Position numbers and translations under genes: made by a program. This document shows, one piece after another, positions 52,439 to 60,607 of a DNA stretch of 64,000 nucleotides. The stretch is from NCBI RefSeq assembly GCF_000731985.1, contig NZ_JNCS01000003.1, positions 62,001 through 126,000 on the forward strand, given 5' to 3'. Source of the DNA: Natrinema altunense. Its GTDB lineage: Archaea; Halobacteriota; Halobacteria; Halobacteriales; Natrialbaceae. The stretch's first letter is position 1; every line of letters starts with the position of its first letter. The notes beneath the pieces are model-generated. The model was not told the origin of the DNA. It did not search any database and was given only the letters and a program-made list of their open reading frames with translations.

Positions 52439-53510
52439 GGGGCACCGGATCGGCGTCGTCGTCACGGCCTACGACGAGGCGTCGTTCGTCGGCCGCGTCA
52501 TCGAGACGGTGCCCGACTTCGTCGACCGGATCTACGCCGTCGACGACCGATCGCCAGACGACAGTTGGGCGGTCATCAGGCGGGTCGCCGAGCGGGTCAA
52601 CGAGGAAGCCGAGGGCGAACCACTGCCGGACCTCGCGGTGGCCGACGGCGGCGACGACCGGCGCGTCGTCCCGATCCGTCACGGGGAGAACCGCGGGTAC
52701 GGCGCGGCGGTCAAGACGGGCTACCGCCGCGCCGCCGAGGACGGGATGGACGTCGTCGCCGTGATGAACGGCGACGGGCAGATGGACCCCGCCATTCTCG
52801 ATCGGATCGTCGACCCAGTCGTCACCGGCGAGGTCGAGTACGCCAAGGGCAACCGGCTGCTCCGTCCCGAGGATCGCGACGGCATGTCGACGTTTCGCTT
52901 CGTCGGCAACGCCATGCTCACCGGCCTCTCGAAGTTCGCCTCGGGCTACTGGTCGATCGGCGACCCCCAGAACGGCTACACCGCCATCTCGCGGACGGCG
53001 ATCGAGGACCTCGATCTCGAGGCGATCACCGACCAGTACGGCTTCCTCAATCACCTGTTGACCCACCTCAACGTGGCCGGCTTCCGCGTCGCGGACGTCC
53101 CCATGTCGGCCGTCTACGGCGACGAGGAGAGCAGCATCGAGTACGTGTCGTTCGTGCGGTTCGTCTCCCTCCTCTTACTCCGGAGCTTCTGCTGGCGGCT
53201 CGCGAACCGGTACGTGATCCGGTCGTTCAATCCGGCCGTCGTCTACTACGGTGCCGGCACGATCGGCCTGGCGGGCGGCCTGACGGGGCTCGTCGGCTCG
53301 GCCGTTCAGGCGGCTCGAGGCGAGGACGGCGTTACGGGGGCGATCGTCGCGACTATCGCCGCGCTACTCGGACTCCTCGCGCTCGGTACCGCCATCCGAC
53401 TCGACGCCGAGGCGAACGCGGACCTCGAGCGCCCGTGTCCCGAGCGGGCGATGGCGAACCGGGAGCGGGAGCGAGACGGGCGAACGCCGGCACGGGACGG
53501 CTCGAGGTAA
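52431..53510 (+). CDS. Family 2 glycosyltransferase with C-terminal membrane anchor
   Basis: This 359-residue protein has a GT-A domain at about 5-230: VVVTAYDEASFVGRVIETV, YAVDDRSPDDSWAV and VMNGDGQMDP with the metal-binding Asp. A loop, YGFLNHLLTHL, and SIEYVSFVRFVSLLLLRSF lead into the tail. Two membrane segments (about 270-290 and 305-325) anchor it. It is last in the operon and probably transfers the sugar made by the preceding four enzymes, or a precursor, to a lipid carrier (dolichyl phosphate). Confidence 0.88.
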   Translation: MYKGHRIGVVVTAYDEASFVGRVIETVPDFVDRIYAVDDRSPDDSWAVIRRVAERVNEEAEGEPLPDLAVADGGDDRRVVPIRHGENRGYGAAVKTGYRRAAEDGMDVVAVMNGDGQMDPAILDRIVDPVVTGEVEYAKGNRLLRPEDRDGMSTFRFVGNAMLTGLSKFASGYWSIGDPQNGYTAISRTAIEDLDLEAITDQYGFLNHLLTHLNVAGFRVADVPMSAVYGDEESSIEYVSFVRFVSLLLLRSFCWRLANRYVIRSFNPAVVYYGAGTIGLAGGLTGLVGSAVQAARGEDGVTGAIVATIAALLGLLALGTAIRLDAEANADLERPCPERAMANRERERDGRTPARDGSR

Positions 53511-53610
53511 CCGCGCCGGACGACGCGACTTTCGACGGGGCACGCGAGCGCGCTCGTGGTCGGCTCGATCGAGGCGAGACCCGCGGGCCGACCACGAAAC
53601 CGGCCGGCAG

Positions 53611-53817
53611 CTACTCGATCGAATACGTCACGATGTCCTCGCCCTCACAGGCGGGACAGCGGGTCGTTCCGGCCGAGACGTTCGTTCCGCAGTCGCGGCA
53701 CTCGTGGACGACCGTGACCGACGGGGCGTCGTCGCCGTTCTCGCGGGGGGTTTCAGGGGAGTCAGTCGCGGACCCCGTCCCGGAGAACAGGTGATCGAGG
53801 AGTGTGGAGAGACTCAT
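53611..53817 (-). CDS. Small zinc-ribbon protein, 68 residues
   Basis: CRDC (Cys40, Cys43) and CPAC (Cys54, Cys57) form a typical zinc ribbon in a C-terminal half. The first 35 residues are polar and low in structure (MSLSTLLDHLFSGTGSATDS). The gene is convergent with the glycosyltransferase gene. Haloarchaea have many such proteins. No function is assigned. Confidence 0.7.
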   Translation of the reverse strand: MSLSTLLDHLFSGTGSATDSPETPRENGDDAPSVTVVHECRDCGTNVSAGTTRCPACEGEDIVTYSIE

Positions 53818-53925
53818 AGAACAGGGGGCTTATCGGCTCTTTTCCGGATATGAATAAAAGTGTTTTGTGTGCTGGAGTAGGACACGATCGTTCGTGAAGG
53901 ATAGGGGCAGGGGAGCCGAGAGATC

Positions 53926-55026
53926 TCACATCGACCGCGAACGAGGCTGCAGAACGCGCTTGGTCGACCGGTCGAGTCGATTCAGTTCCCCGCGGGACTG
54001 CGCCACGTCGACGAGCAACTCGGTGAGGTTGACGAGGTCGGCCGCGTACTCGCGTCGCCGCGCTCGCCAGCGGTCGTTCGCACCGTCGTCAGCGAGGATC
54101 TCCAGGGAGCGGTTCCGGACCGCGTCGTACTCGTCGAACTGTTCGGCCAGGCCAGCGCGCTCGAGTTCCCGGAACTCGCCGTACTCGTGGTCGTCGGTCC
54201 CGCGGTAGCGGAAGGCGGGCGTTCCGAGCAGGGCGGCTTCGTTGACCATCGTTCCGGTGTCGGAGACCAGCAGCGAGGCCTCGGCCATGGCGTCGTGGAT
54301 CAACGCGGGGTGGAGGTCGTAGGACCGTGCGGGGAGGTCTCGGAGGGCCATCTCGTCGCCCTCGTCGGAGACGAAGACGGTCGCCGCCTCGCTCAGTCGC
54401 TCGATCAGGTCCCGTCGCTGCTCGGGACGGAACCCCTCGAGATCGGCGTCGTGGAGCGCGTCGAGAGCGTTGAACCGGACGATGACGTACGGTTCGTCCG
54501 GGTCGACGTCGAGATATTCGCGAACGTCGTCGTTCGCCTCGAAAACGTCGGGGTGGAGATACGCACACTCCTTGAAGCCGTCGAAGGTATAGTGGACGTC
54601 GCCGAGATCGCGCCGCGTCACGGCCGGGGAGATGATACAGTCGGCGAACGGTCGTGACACGGTGTGGTTGAAGTCGCCGGGTTCGTCGTCGAGAACGAGG
54701 ACGACCGGCGTCCGCGAGACAGTGCCGGCGAAGGCGGCGTAGGGGCCTCGACCGAAGACGACGTCGGGATCGAACCGGACCGCCTCGGTTCCGATCGTCA
54801 GGAACTGGCCACCCAGTTCGCGGGCGAACCCTACCCGTGAGTAGCCCTCGGTTTCGTGGTCGCCGTACACTCGATAGGGCATGTCGAAATAGTCGAGTAG
54901 ATCGGTCGTACAGGCGTACTCCCGAGTAAGCACGAGCACGTCGTGTCCCGCCCGCTCGAGGCGGTCGACGGCGTGTCGGTACAGGTGCACGTGTGCGGGC
55001 GTATTGGCCAAGACGAGGATCCGCAT
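53926..55026 (-). CDS. DUF354 protein, GT-B glycosyltransferase-like
   Basis: The protein has 366 residues. It begins MRILVLANTPAHVHLYRHAV, a Rossmann opening as in UDP-GlcNAc 2-epimerase or MurG-like enzymes. PDVVFGRGPYAAFAG and VLVLDDEP are in the N-terminal half. The C-terminal half holds YVIVRFNALDALHDADLEG, VSDEGDE and LLVSDTGTMVNEAALLGTPA, the sugar-nucleotide pocket of the family. The last 30 residues are a basic tail. It stands alone on the minus strand, with a close ATTACAAAGG motif 24 bases before the ATG. Confidence 0.8.
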   Translation of the reverse strand: MRILVLANTPAHVHLYRHAVDRLERAGHDVLVLTREYACTTDLLDYFDMPYRVYGDHETEGYSRVGFARELGGQFLTIGTEAVRFDPDVVFGRGPYAAFAGTVSRTPVVLVLDDEPGDFNHTVSRPFADCIISPAVTRRDLGDVHYTFDGFKECAYLHPDVFEANDDVREYLDVDPDEPYVIVRFNALDALHDADLEGFRPEQRRDLIERLSEAATVFVSDEGDEMALRDLPARSYDLHPALIHDAMAEASLLVSDTGTMVNEAALLGTPAFRYRGTDDHEYGEFRELERAGLAEQFDEYDAVRNRSLEILADDGANDRWRARRREYAADLVNLTELLVDVAQSRGELNRLDRSTKRVLQPRSRSM

Positions 55027-55050
55027 CGACGCCGACTACCGGGCCTCGAC

Positions 55051-55060
55051 CCTTTGTAAT
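55051..55060 (-). promoter_or_regulatory. ATTACAAAGG motif, copy 4 (variant, before DUF354 gene)
   Basis: On the minus strand the site is ATTACAAAGG, two mismatches from ATAACAAAGC. It lies 24 bases before the ATG at 55026, the same distance as copy 6. Confidence 0.45.
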
Positions 55061-55149
55061 AGCATCGCTACGGGGGGAGTCGGTCCGAAGTCACCGAATA
55101 CGGACGGCTCGTCTAGTTGTACGTGAAGAAAACTCGCGTGCCTGTACGG

Positions 55150-55159
55150 ATAACAAAGC
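55150..55159 (+). promoter_or_regulatory. ATAACAAAGC motif, copy 5 (before the GT4 gene)
   Basis: The motif is oriented with the gene and lies 29 bases before the ATG at 55189. It supports that ATG rather than the one at 55117. Confidence 0.55.
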
Positions 55160-55188
55160 GGCCCCGCTGCGTCGAGCCGGCCACCGAG

Positions 55189-56181
55189 ATGCACGTCCTC
55201 ACGCTCACCACGAACGCCGACGCTCCCTTCATGACTCAGCAGTTGGCGGCGCTCGAGGAGCGGGGCGTTTCCGGGACCACGATATCGGTGGCCGGCGAGG
55301 TCGACGCCGACACCGATCGGTCGCCGACGGATTACGTGCGGACCGTACCGCGGGTCATCCGAGCAGCCCGAAACGGCTACGATCTGATCCACGCCCACTA
55401 CGGGCTGACGGCACCGATGGCGCTCGCACAGCTCCGGCAGCCGGTCGTCCTCTCGCTGTGGGGATCGGACGTGCACGGTCCGGCCGCCCCCGTCAGCCGG
55501 CTCTCCGCGCCGTTCTGTGACGCGGTCGTCGTCATGTCCGAAGGGATGCGCACCGCACTGGGCCGCGAGTGTACGGTGATCCCCGACGGGGTCGACCTCG
55601 AGAAGTTCCGGCCGGAACCACAGGACCGAGCGAAAAAACGGGTCGGCTGGGACGACAACGCGGACGCTTATGAAGTATTGTTTCCGTACTCGCCCGCACG
55701 CGGGGTGAAAAATTATCCTCGCGCAGAGCGCGTCGTGACCGTCGTCGACAACCTCCTCGAGCGACCGGTGCGACTCCGAACTGTCTACGGCGTCGACCAC
55801 GACGCCGTTTCGGACTACATGAACGCCGCCGACGCGCTCCTGTTGACCTCCGACAGCGAGGGGTCGCCGAACTCGGTCAAGGAGGCCCTAGCCTGCAACC
55901 TTCCCGTGGTCGCCCTCGACGTGGGCGACGTTCGGGAACGACTGGCCGGCGTCGCCCCCTCGCACGTCGCCACAAGCGACGAGGAACTGATTCGCGGGTT
56001 GCTCGACGTCCTCGAGCGCGGGGAGCGATCGAACGGCCGCGAGGCCGCCCGCGAGGTGAGCATCGACCGGACCGCGGACCGACTGCTCGCGGTCTACGAG
56101 CGGGTCGCCGGCACGACGAGCGAGCCCGAGGCCGGCGGCGAGACGCGGCACGCGGAGGGAGCCGCGGGCCGACTCGAGTGA
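55189..56181 (+). CDS. Family 4 glycosyltransferase
   Basis: The 330-residue GT-B enzyme has LTTNADAPFMTQQLAALEER at the start and IHAHYGLTAPMALAQL. A VLSLWGSDVHG loop, VIPDGVDLEKFRP and FPYSPARGVKNYPRAER follow. The nucleotide-sugar signature ADALLLTSDSEGSPNSVKEA is present with the two Glu residues, and the chain ends with an acidic tail. It transfers an activated sugar to a lipid or glycan acceptor on the inner side of the membrane. The start at 55189 is set by the promoter motif. Confidence 0.88.
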   Translation: MHVLTLTTNADAPFMTQQLAALEERGVSGTTISVAGEVDADTDRSPTDYVRTVPRVIRAARNGYDLIHAHYGLTAPMALAQLRQPVVLSLWGSDVHGPAAPVSRLSAPFCDAVVVMSEGMRTALGRECTVIPDGVDLEKFRPEPQDRAKKRVGWDDNADAYEVLFPYSPARGVKNYPRAERVVTVVDNLLERPVRLRTVYGVDHDAVSDYMNAADALLLTSDSEGSPNSVKEALACNLPVVALDVGDVRERLAGVAPSHVATSDEELIRGLLDVLERGERSNGREAAREVSIDRTADRLLAVYERVAGTTSEPEAGGETRHAEGAAGRLE

Positions 56182-56269
56182 GTGGTCGAACGGGATCGCG
56201 TGGTCCGGGCGGTCGAAAGCGTCTTCCGGGACCGATCGGCCGACCCGCGTTTCGATCGCAAAGGGCCGA

Positions 56270-57250
56270 CTACCTGACTGCCGTTCGATACCACGCCATG
56301 GTCTCGGGCAGGTGGGCCTCGAGCGGCCGGTACTCGTACCCCAGTTCCTCGCTGGCTTTCTTCGAACTGTAGAACAGCCGCCGGGTTGCGAGACGGGCCA
56401 TGTCTCGATCGAATGGGAACACGCGCCGGTCGGCGACGGCGTCAACGACTTCCGCGACGGGGCCGGCGGCGTGGATCGCCGTCGCGGGAACGCGGATGCG
56501 GGCGGGCGAGCCGTCGACGGCGTTGGCGATCCGGGAGACGGCGCTGTCGTAAGTGAGGTTCTCGCCGCCGAGGATGTAGTGGTCGCCGCTGGTTCCACGG
56601 CCGGCCGCGGCCAGGAGGCCGTCGACGACGTCCGAGACGCCGACGATGCTCAGGCCGCCGGGGAGGTGGGCTGGCATCGTCCGGTCGACGCCCATCGAAA
56701 GCAGTTGGGCGGTGAACGCCTCGTCGCCGGGGCCGAAGATCGAGGTCGGGTGAACGGTCACGGCGTCCCCGTCGGCGTCGGCGTACCGATCGACCAGGGC
56801 CGCCGCCTCTGCTTTCGAGGCCTGATAGGCCCCGATCGGCTCGGCCACGTCCGTCTCGTCCGCGAAGACGTCGTCTCCCTGCGGACGGCGCGTCCCAGCG
56901 GTACTGGTGAACACCACTCGTCCCACGTCGCCGTCGCGACAGGCCTCGAGCACCCGTTCCGTGCCGTCGCGGTTGACCGCCCAGACGGTCTCGGGGCCGG
57001 CGCTCCAGAGGCCGACCCCCGCGAGGTGGAAGACGGCGTCGGCCCCGTCGACGAGTTCCCGCAGCGTCTCGCCGTCGAAGATATCGCCGACGAACCAGTC
57101 GACGTCGCTGAGGTCGCCCCGATCCGAGCTCGGCCGACTGAGTCCGCGAACCGTCCAGCCCTCCTCGAGCAGGCGCTCACAGAGCCGCGAGCCGAGGAAC
57201 CCGGTCGCTCCGGTGACCGCCGCCGTCCCCGGTTCGATCCTCCCGGTCAT
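56270..57250 (-). CDS. NAD-dependent epimerase/reductase (dihydroflavonol reductase-like)
   Basis: The 326-residue extended SDR has the NAD site TGATGFLGSRLCERLL. WFVGDIFDGETLRELVDG, VFTSTAGTRR and the active-site Tyr-Lys in YQASKAEAAALVDRY come next. HPTSIFGPGDEAFTA and the C-terminal YSSKKASEELGYEYRPLEA complete the family pattern. It is last in a three-gene operon with a Gfo/Idh protein and a DUF362 protein and may reduce or epimerise a sugar nucleotide. The exact reaction is open. Confidence 0.85.
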   Translation of the reverse strand: MTGRIEPGTAAVTGATGFLGSRLCERLLEEGWTVRGLSRPSSDRGDLSDVDWFVGDIFDGETLRELVDGADAVFHLAGVGLWSAGPETVWAVNRDGTERVLEACRDGDVGRVVFTSTAGTRRPQGDDVFADETDVAEPIGAYQASKAEAAALVDRYADADGDAVTVHPTSIFGPGDEAFTAQLLSMGVDRTMPAHLPGGLSIVGVSDVVDGLLAAAGRGTSGDHYILGGENLTYDSAVSRIANAVDGSPARIRVPATAIHAAGPVAEVVDAVADRRVFPFDRDMARLATRRLFYSSKKASEELGYEYRPLEAHLPETMAWYRTAVR

Positions 57251-58176
57251 CGGTCGCCCTCGAGTTGCGGCGGGACGGCGTCGCCGGTCACCGCCGCGTA
57301 GACGCGGTAGGCGGTCGACACGGCGGGATGGGTGTCGTCCGCCGGGGGCAACTCGCCGTCGGGGAGTCGCGCTCGCAGCGCCTCGAAGTCGGCGTCGCCC
57401 GCGACGGAAATCGGCCCGCGGTCGCCGCGTGCGGTCTCGAGCGCCCCGTCGGCCGCGAGCGAGCGGTCGAGCAAGGTAGTTGCGACGGCGTCGACGGCAG
57501 GGGCCGAGCCCGCGAACAGCGCGTTCCCCGCGACGGGGTCGCCGCCGTAGGCGGTCGTCGCATCGAGGACGGCGACCGCGGGATCGACGGCCCGCGTCGC
57601 CGCGACGGGGGCTCGATCGGGTCCCGCATCACAGTCGACGAGGGCGTCGAGCGTCCGCATCGCGCCCGCGACCGGCCCGTCCGCGGTCGGCCGGAGCGAC
57701 GGAACGACGACCACGGTTCCCTCCGCGAGACGGTTCGGGACCGAGAGCGCGATCGACTCGTCCGCGATCGCACAGAAATCGCCGGTACGAGAGTCGTCGG
57801 CGAGATCGGCAAGCGACGCCTCGAACCGCTCGAGAAGACCCTCGTAGCCGAGATACCGCGCCGTCCGGTCGAACGAAATGCGGTCGTCGCTCGCGCCGGC
57901 GACCGCGACGTCGGCGTCCGTCTCCCGCTCGAGACGGGCGACGATCGCGCCGACGACGGCGGGATCGGTGACCATGCCCGACGACGGGTGGAAGGGGTAG
58001 TGTGCGTCGGGAACGAGCGTCACCCGATCGGCCTCGGCGAGCGCCTCGAAGGCTGGCTCCAGAACGGTTCGAACCGGCGACTGGAGCGCGGCCATACGGG
58101 CGTCGATGTCGGGAACCCAACCGCCGCGGCGTTCGGCGGCGTCGATGGCGGCCGCGCGAACCGATGCGGTGCTCAC
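57247..58176 (-). CDS. DUF362 domain protein
   Basis: The 309-residue protein has the DUF362 layout with VTLVPDAHYPFHPSSGMVT, ADVAVAGASDDRISFDRTA, GYEGLLERFE and VVVVPSLRPT. TTAYGGDPVAGNALFAGSA lies near the end. The ferredoxin-type cysteine clusters of longer DUF362 proteins are absent, so it cannot hold Fe-S by itself. It overlaps both neighbours by 4 bases. DUF362 function is not known. Its presence in a sugar operon is notable. Confidence 0.75.
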   Translation of the reverse strand: MSTASVRAAAIDAAERRGGWVPDIDARMAALQSPVRTVLEPAFEALAEADRVTLVPDAHYPFHPSSGMVTDPAVVGAIVARLERETDADVAVAGASDDRISFDRTARYLGYEGLLERFEASLADLADDSRTGDFCAIADESIALSVPNRLAEGTVVVVPSLRPTADGPVAGAMRTLDALVDCDAGPDRAPVAATRAVDPAVAVLDATTAYGGDPVAGNALFAGSAPAVDAVATTLLDRSLAADGALETARGDRGPISVAGDADFEALRARLPDGELPPADDTHPAVSTAYRVYAAVTGDAVPPQLEGDR

Positions 58177-59294
58177 GGGGACACCTCCGGGGCCTCGAGA
58201 CCGTCCGGATCGTCCGCGTCCGCCGCCGCGTCCGCCGCGGCCAGTTCGTAGGCCGTTTCGGCGAGCGCGAGCGTTCGGCGACCGTCTTCGCCGTCGACCG
58301 GTGGCCGCTCGCCCTCGCGAATCGCGTCACAGAAGTCCGCCAGGGCGTCGTAGTGGGCCTGCAGGTAGAAGGTCGGACCGAAGACGTCCGGCTCGTCGCT
58401 CGTGAATCGGCTCGCGACGTTCGACAGCGCGGATGTCGCCGCGCCGGCGTAGAAGTTCGTCGGCAGGTGCTCCCGGTTGCTGATCGTCCCCGTCACACCC
58501 TCGAGACGCAGCCGAGTGTTGACTTCCGGGAGCTGTTCCCACTGGTAGGTGCCACAGTGGAGCGTGATCGTCGTGCCCGTCTCCGGTGCGTTCATGAGCA
58601 CGGTGGCGGCGTCCTCGGCCTCGGTCTCGAGCGTCCGTCCCATCGAGGCGTCCTTGATCTCGAGGTCGCCGAACAGCCACTCGAGGACATCGAAGCAGTG
58701 GACGCCGAGTTCGACGAGGGAACCGCCGCCGGCGGCCTCGGGGTCCATGGGCCATTCCGGCGGCGCGTCACCGGCGGGGGGCCGACCGAGTGGGTGGTCG
58801 TTGAGCCGCGTGATCGAGGCGTAGGGAACGTGACCCACGCCGCCCTCGTCGTAGGCCTCCTTGACGCCCATCATATCGGGCTGGTAGCGCAGCGTGTGGT
58901 CGACGCCGACGGCGATTCCGGCCTCGCGGGCAGTCTCGAGCAGCCGATCGGCCTCAGCCGTCGAGCGGGCGAGCGGCTTCTCGACGAAGACGTCGACGCC
59001 GGCCTCGGCGGCCCGCTCGACGGCGTCGGCGTGGAGGAACGGCGGTAAGGCGACGACGGCCGCGTCGAGGGCTTCCGCGTCGAGCAACGCCTCGTAGTCG
59101 TCGTACGTGCGGGAGACACCGTCGTTCCGGGCTCGAGCGCGATTCTCCGGCCGCGCGTCGGCGGCCGCGACGACGTCGACGGCCGGCATCGCGACCGCCG
59201 ATTTCAGGTGTACCATGCCGATGTTGCCGACCCCGAGGAGGCCCAGCGAGAGGGCGTCCGAATCGGTCCATCGGTGTAAAAACGGTAGTGCCAT
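58173..59294 (-). CDS. Gfo/Idh/MocA family oxidoreductase, second copy
   Basis: The 373-residue protein has GLLGVGNIGMVHLKSAVAMP at the NAD site and DVFVEKPLARSTAEADRLLE with the Glu-Lys-Pro. The C-terminal domain holds GGGSLVELGVHCFDVLEWLF with the catalytic His. It differs from the first copy at 49923-50948, so it is not a recent duplicate. It is first in its operon, with a promoter motif 24 bases upstream of its start. Confidence 0.88.
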   Translation of the reverse strand: MALPFLHRWTDSDALSLGLLGVGNIGMVHLKSAVAMPAVDVVAAADARPENRARARNDGVSRTYDDYEALLDAEALDAAVVALPPFLHADAVERAAEAGVDVFVEKPLARSTAEADRLLETAREAGIAVGVDHTLRYQPDMMGVKEAYDEGGVGHVPYASITRLNDHPLGRPPAGDAPPEWPMDPEAAGGGSLVELGVHCFDVLEWLFGDLEIKDASMGRTLETEAEDAATVLMNAPETGTTITLHCGTYQWEQLPEVNTRLRLEGVTGTISNREHLPTNFYAGAATSALSNVASRFTSDEPDVFGPTFYLQAHYDALADFCDAIREGERPPVDGEDGRRTLALAETAYELAAADAAADADDPDGLEAPEVSP

Positions 59295-59318
59295 CTGCCC
59301 GCATTCGGCGGGCTGCGG

Positions 59319-59328
59319 GCTTTGTTAT
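59319..59328 (-). promoter_or_regulatory. ATAACAAAGC motif, copy 6 (before Gfo/Idh operon)
   Basis: On the minus strand it lies 24 bases before the ATG at 59294. It occupies about -25 to -34, where a leaderless TATA box would be. Confidence 0.55.
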
Positions 59329-59405
59329 CGTCGCCGTACCCGCCCGGGCGGACGAGTAGCGGACGCCTTCGGCTGCCTGCTGTCGACGGCGACGGCGGCC
59401 GTGAT

Positions 59406-60323
59406 TCACTGCCAGCTCGCCGTCGCCCGTTCGGCGCTACTCCGGGGACCCGCGACGCGACGGGCGACGTCGGCCATCGTCTCGACGGTGAGATCGGTCG
59501 CCGACCGCTGGCGGTCGAGGTACGACAGGATCGCCCGCATGCGGCGGTCGTCCCGCTCGTGGGTCAGGTTGTTCGGATGGAGCCACATGTGAAAGAGCCG
59601 GTCAGTGCGTGCCGCCTCGTCGATTCCGCGGCGAGCCATGGCGACCATCGGGTCCGCCCAGATCGACTCGGCGACGGTCCGGGCCGGACCTTCGAACCCG
59701 AAGAGGAACATCGAGGCCGGCACGTTGACCAGTCCGTACTCGTCGATGGTCGGTTCGACCAGCATCGACCGGTCGCGAACCGTCGAGTCGAAGACGCCCC
59801 GAACGCCGTCCCTGGTCGGCGACCGCCCGCGGTAGGCGGTCACACTGTGGTCGGCCAATACGTCTCGGTGTCCCACGTCGTTGCGCGGATAGACGAACGA
59901 GTCAATCGACTGATCCCAGTCGGCCGCGAGTTCTCGGCTGCGCTCGAGTTCGGCGTCGGCGAGTTCGCGGTCCGTCTCCGCACGGCCGAACAAGACGTGG
60001 GAAAAGGAGTGGCTGGCGAACTCGTGTCCGGCGTCGGACGCGAGCACGTCGGCGACGAGGTCGGGACCGTATCGGAGGTCCTCACGGTCGGCCCACGTGT
60101 TCCGTTCGCGCTCGAACCAGCCCTCGGGGGCCGGATGATCGGCGTGCGTCCCATCACAGGTCTCGAGCATGAGGTGGCCGACGACGGCCCACGTCGCCGG
60201 GACGTCGAATTCCTCGAGCAGGTCCAGCATGACCGACCAGCCGCGGCGGCCGGCCTCGACGCGGTCCGCCGGCGGCGTCGCAAAGTCGTGAAAGCCCCAG
60301 CCGAGTTCCGCGTCGAGCGACAT
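59406..60323 (-). CDS. Polysaccharide deacetylase (NodB-like)
   Basis: The 305-residue enzyme starts MSLDAELGWGFHDF, with the first metal-binding Asp and Glu. VPATWAVVGHLMLETCDG, HEFASHSFSHVLFG with the HxxxH metal ligands and DSFVYPRNDVGHRDVLAD follow, as does the late LFHMWLHPNNLTHE. The set is typical of NodB-fold enzymes. It would remove acetyl groups from a cell-surface glycan. The start at 60323 fits the family, and the frame before it runs into the motif region. Confidence 0.87.
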   Translation of the reverse strand: MSLDAELGWGFHDFATPPADRVEAGRRGWSVMLDLLEEFDVPATWAVVGHLMLETCDGTHADHPAPEGWFERERNTWADREDLRYGPDLVADVLASDAGHEFASHSFSHVLFGRAETDRELADAELERSRELAADWDQSIDSFVYPRNDVGHRDVLADHSVTAYRGRSPTRDGVRGVFDSTVRDRSMLVEPTIDEYGLVNVPASMFLFGFEGPARTVAESIWADPMVAMARRGIDEAARTDRLFHMWLHPNNLTHERDDRRMRAILSYLDRQRSATDLTVETMADVARRVAGPRSSAERATASWQ

Positions 60324-60390
60324 TACGACGCTACCCACGGATCCCACCACGCTTGAATGCGTCTCATATCCGGACCGTCGTGGGTGGGTG

Positions 60391-60400
60391 GCTTTGTTAT
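60391..60400 (-). promoter_or_regulatory. ATAACAAAGC motif, copy 7 (before deacetylase gene)
   Basis: On the minus strand it lies 67 bases before the ATG at 60323. Confidence 0.5.
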
Positions 60401-60542
60401 GGATGTCCTGTTGGGCCGGTGGCTGACGATCGCGAGCCGTGCGAATCGAGCGCGGGACGACGAGACCGCCTCGCACACTGACCGACGAGTTAACGCCACC
60501 GAACAGCGACGGCTCGAGGCGGCCGCTGGCTGAAACCGCTCT

Positions 60543-60552
60543 ATAACAAAGC
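60543..60552 (+). promoter_or_regulatory. ATAACAAAGC motif, copy 8 (before phosphatase-family gene)
   Basis: The motif is oriented with the gene and lies 55 bases before the ATG at 60608. With copy 7 it makes a divergent pair about 150 bases apart. Confidence 0.5.
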
Positions 60553-60607
60553 GCTCACCCGGCAACCGCCCGGACAGCAGGCGTCTTCGACGTCTCATAC
60601 ACCAAGC

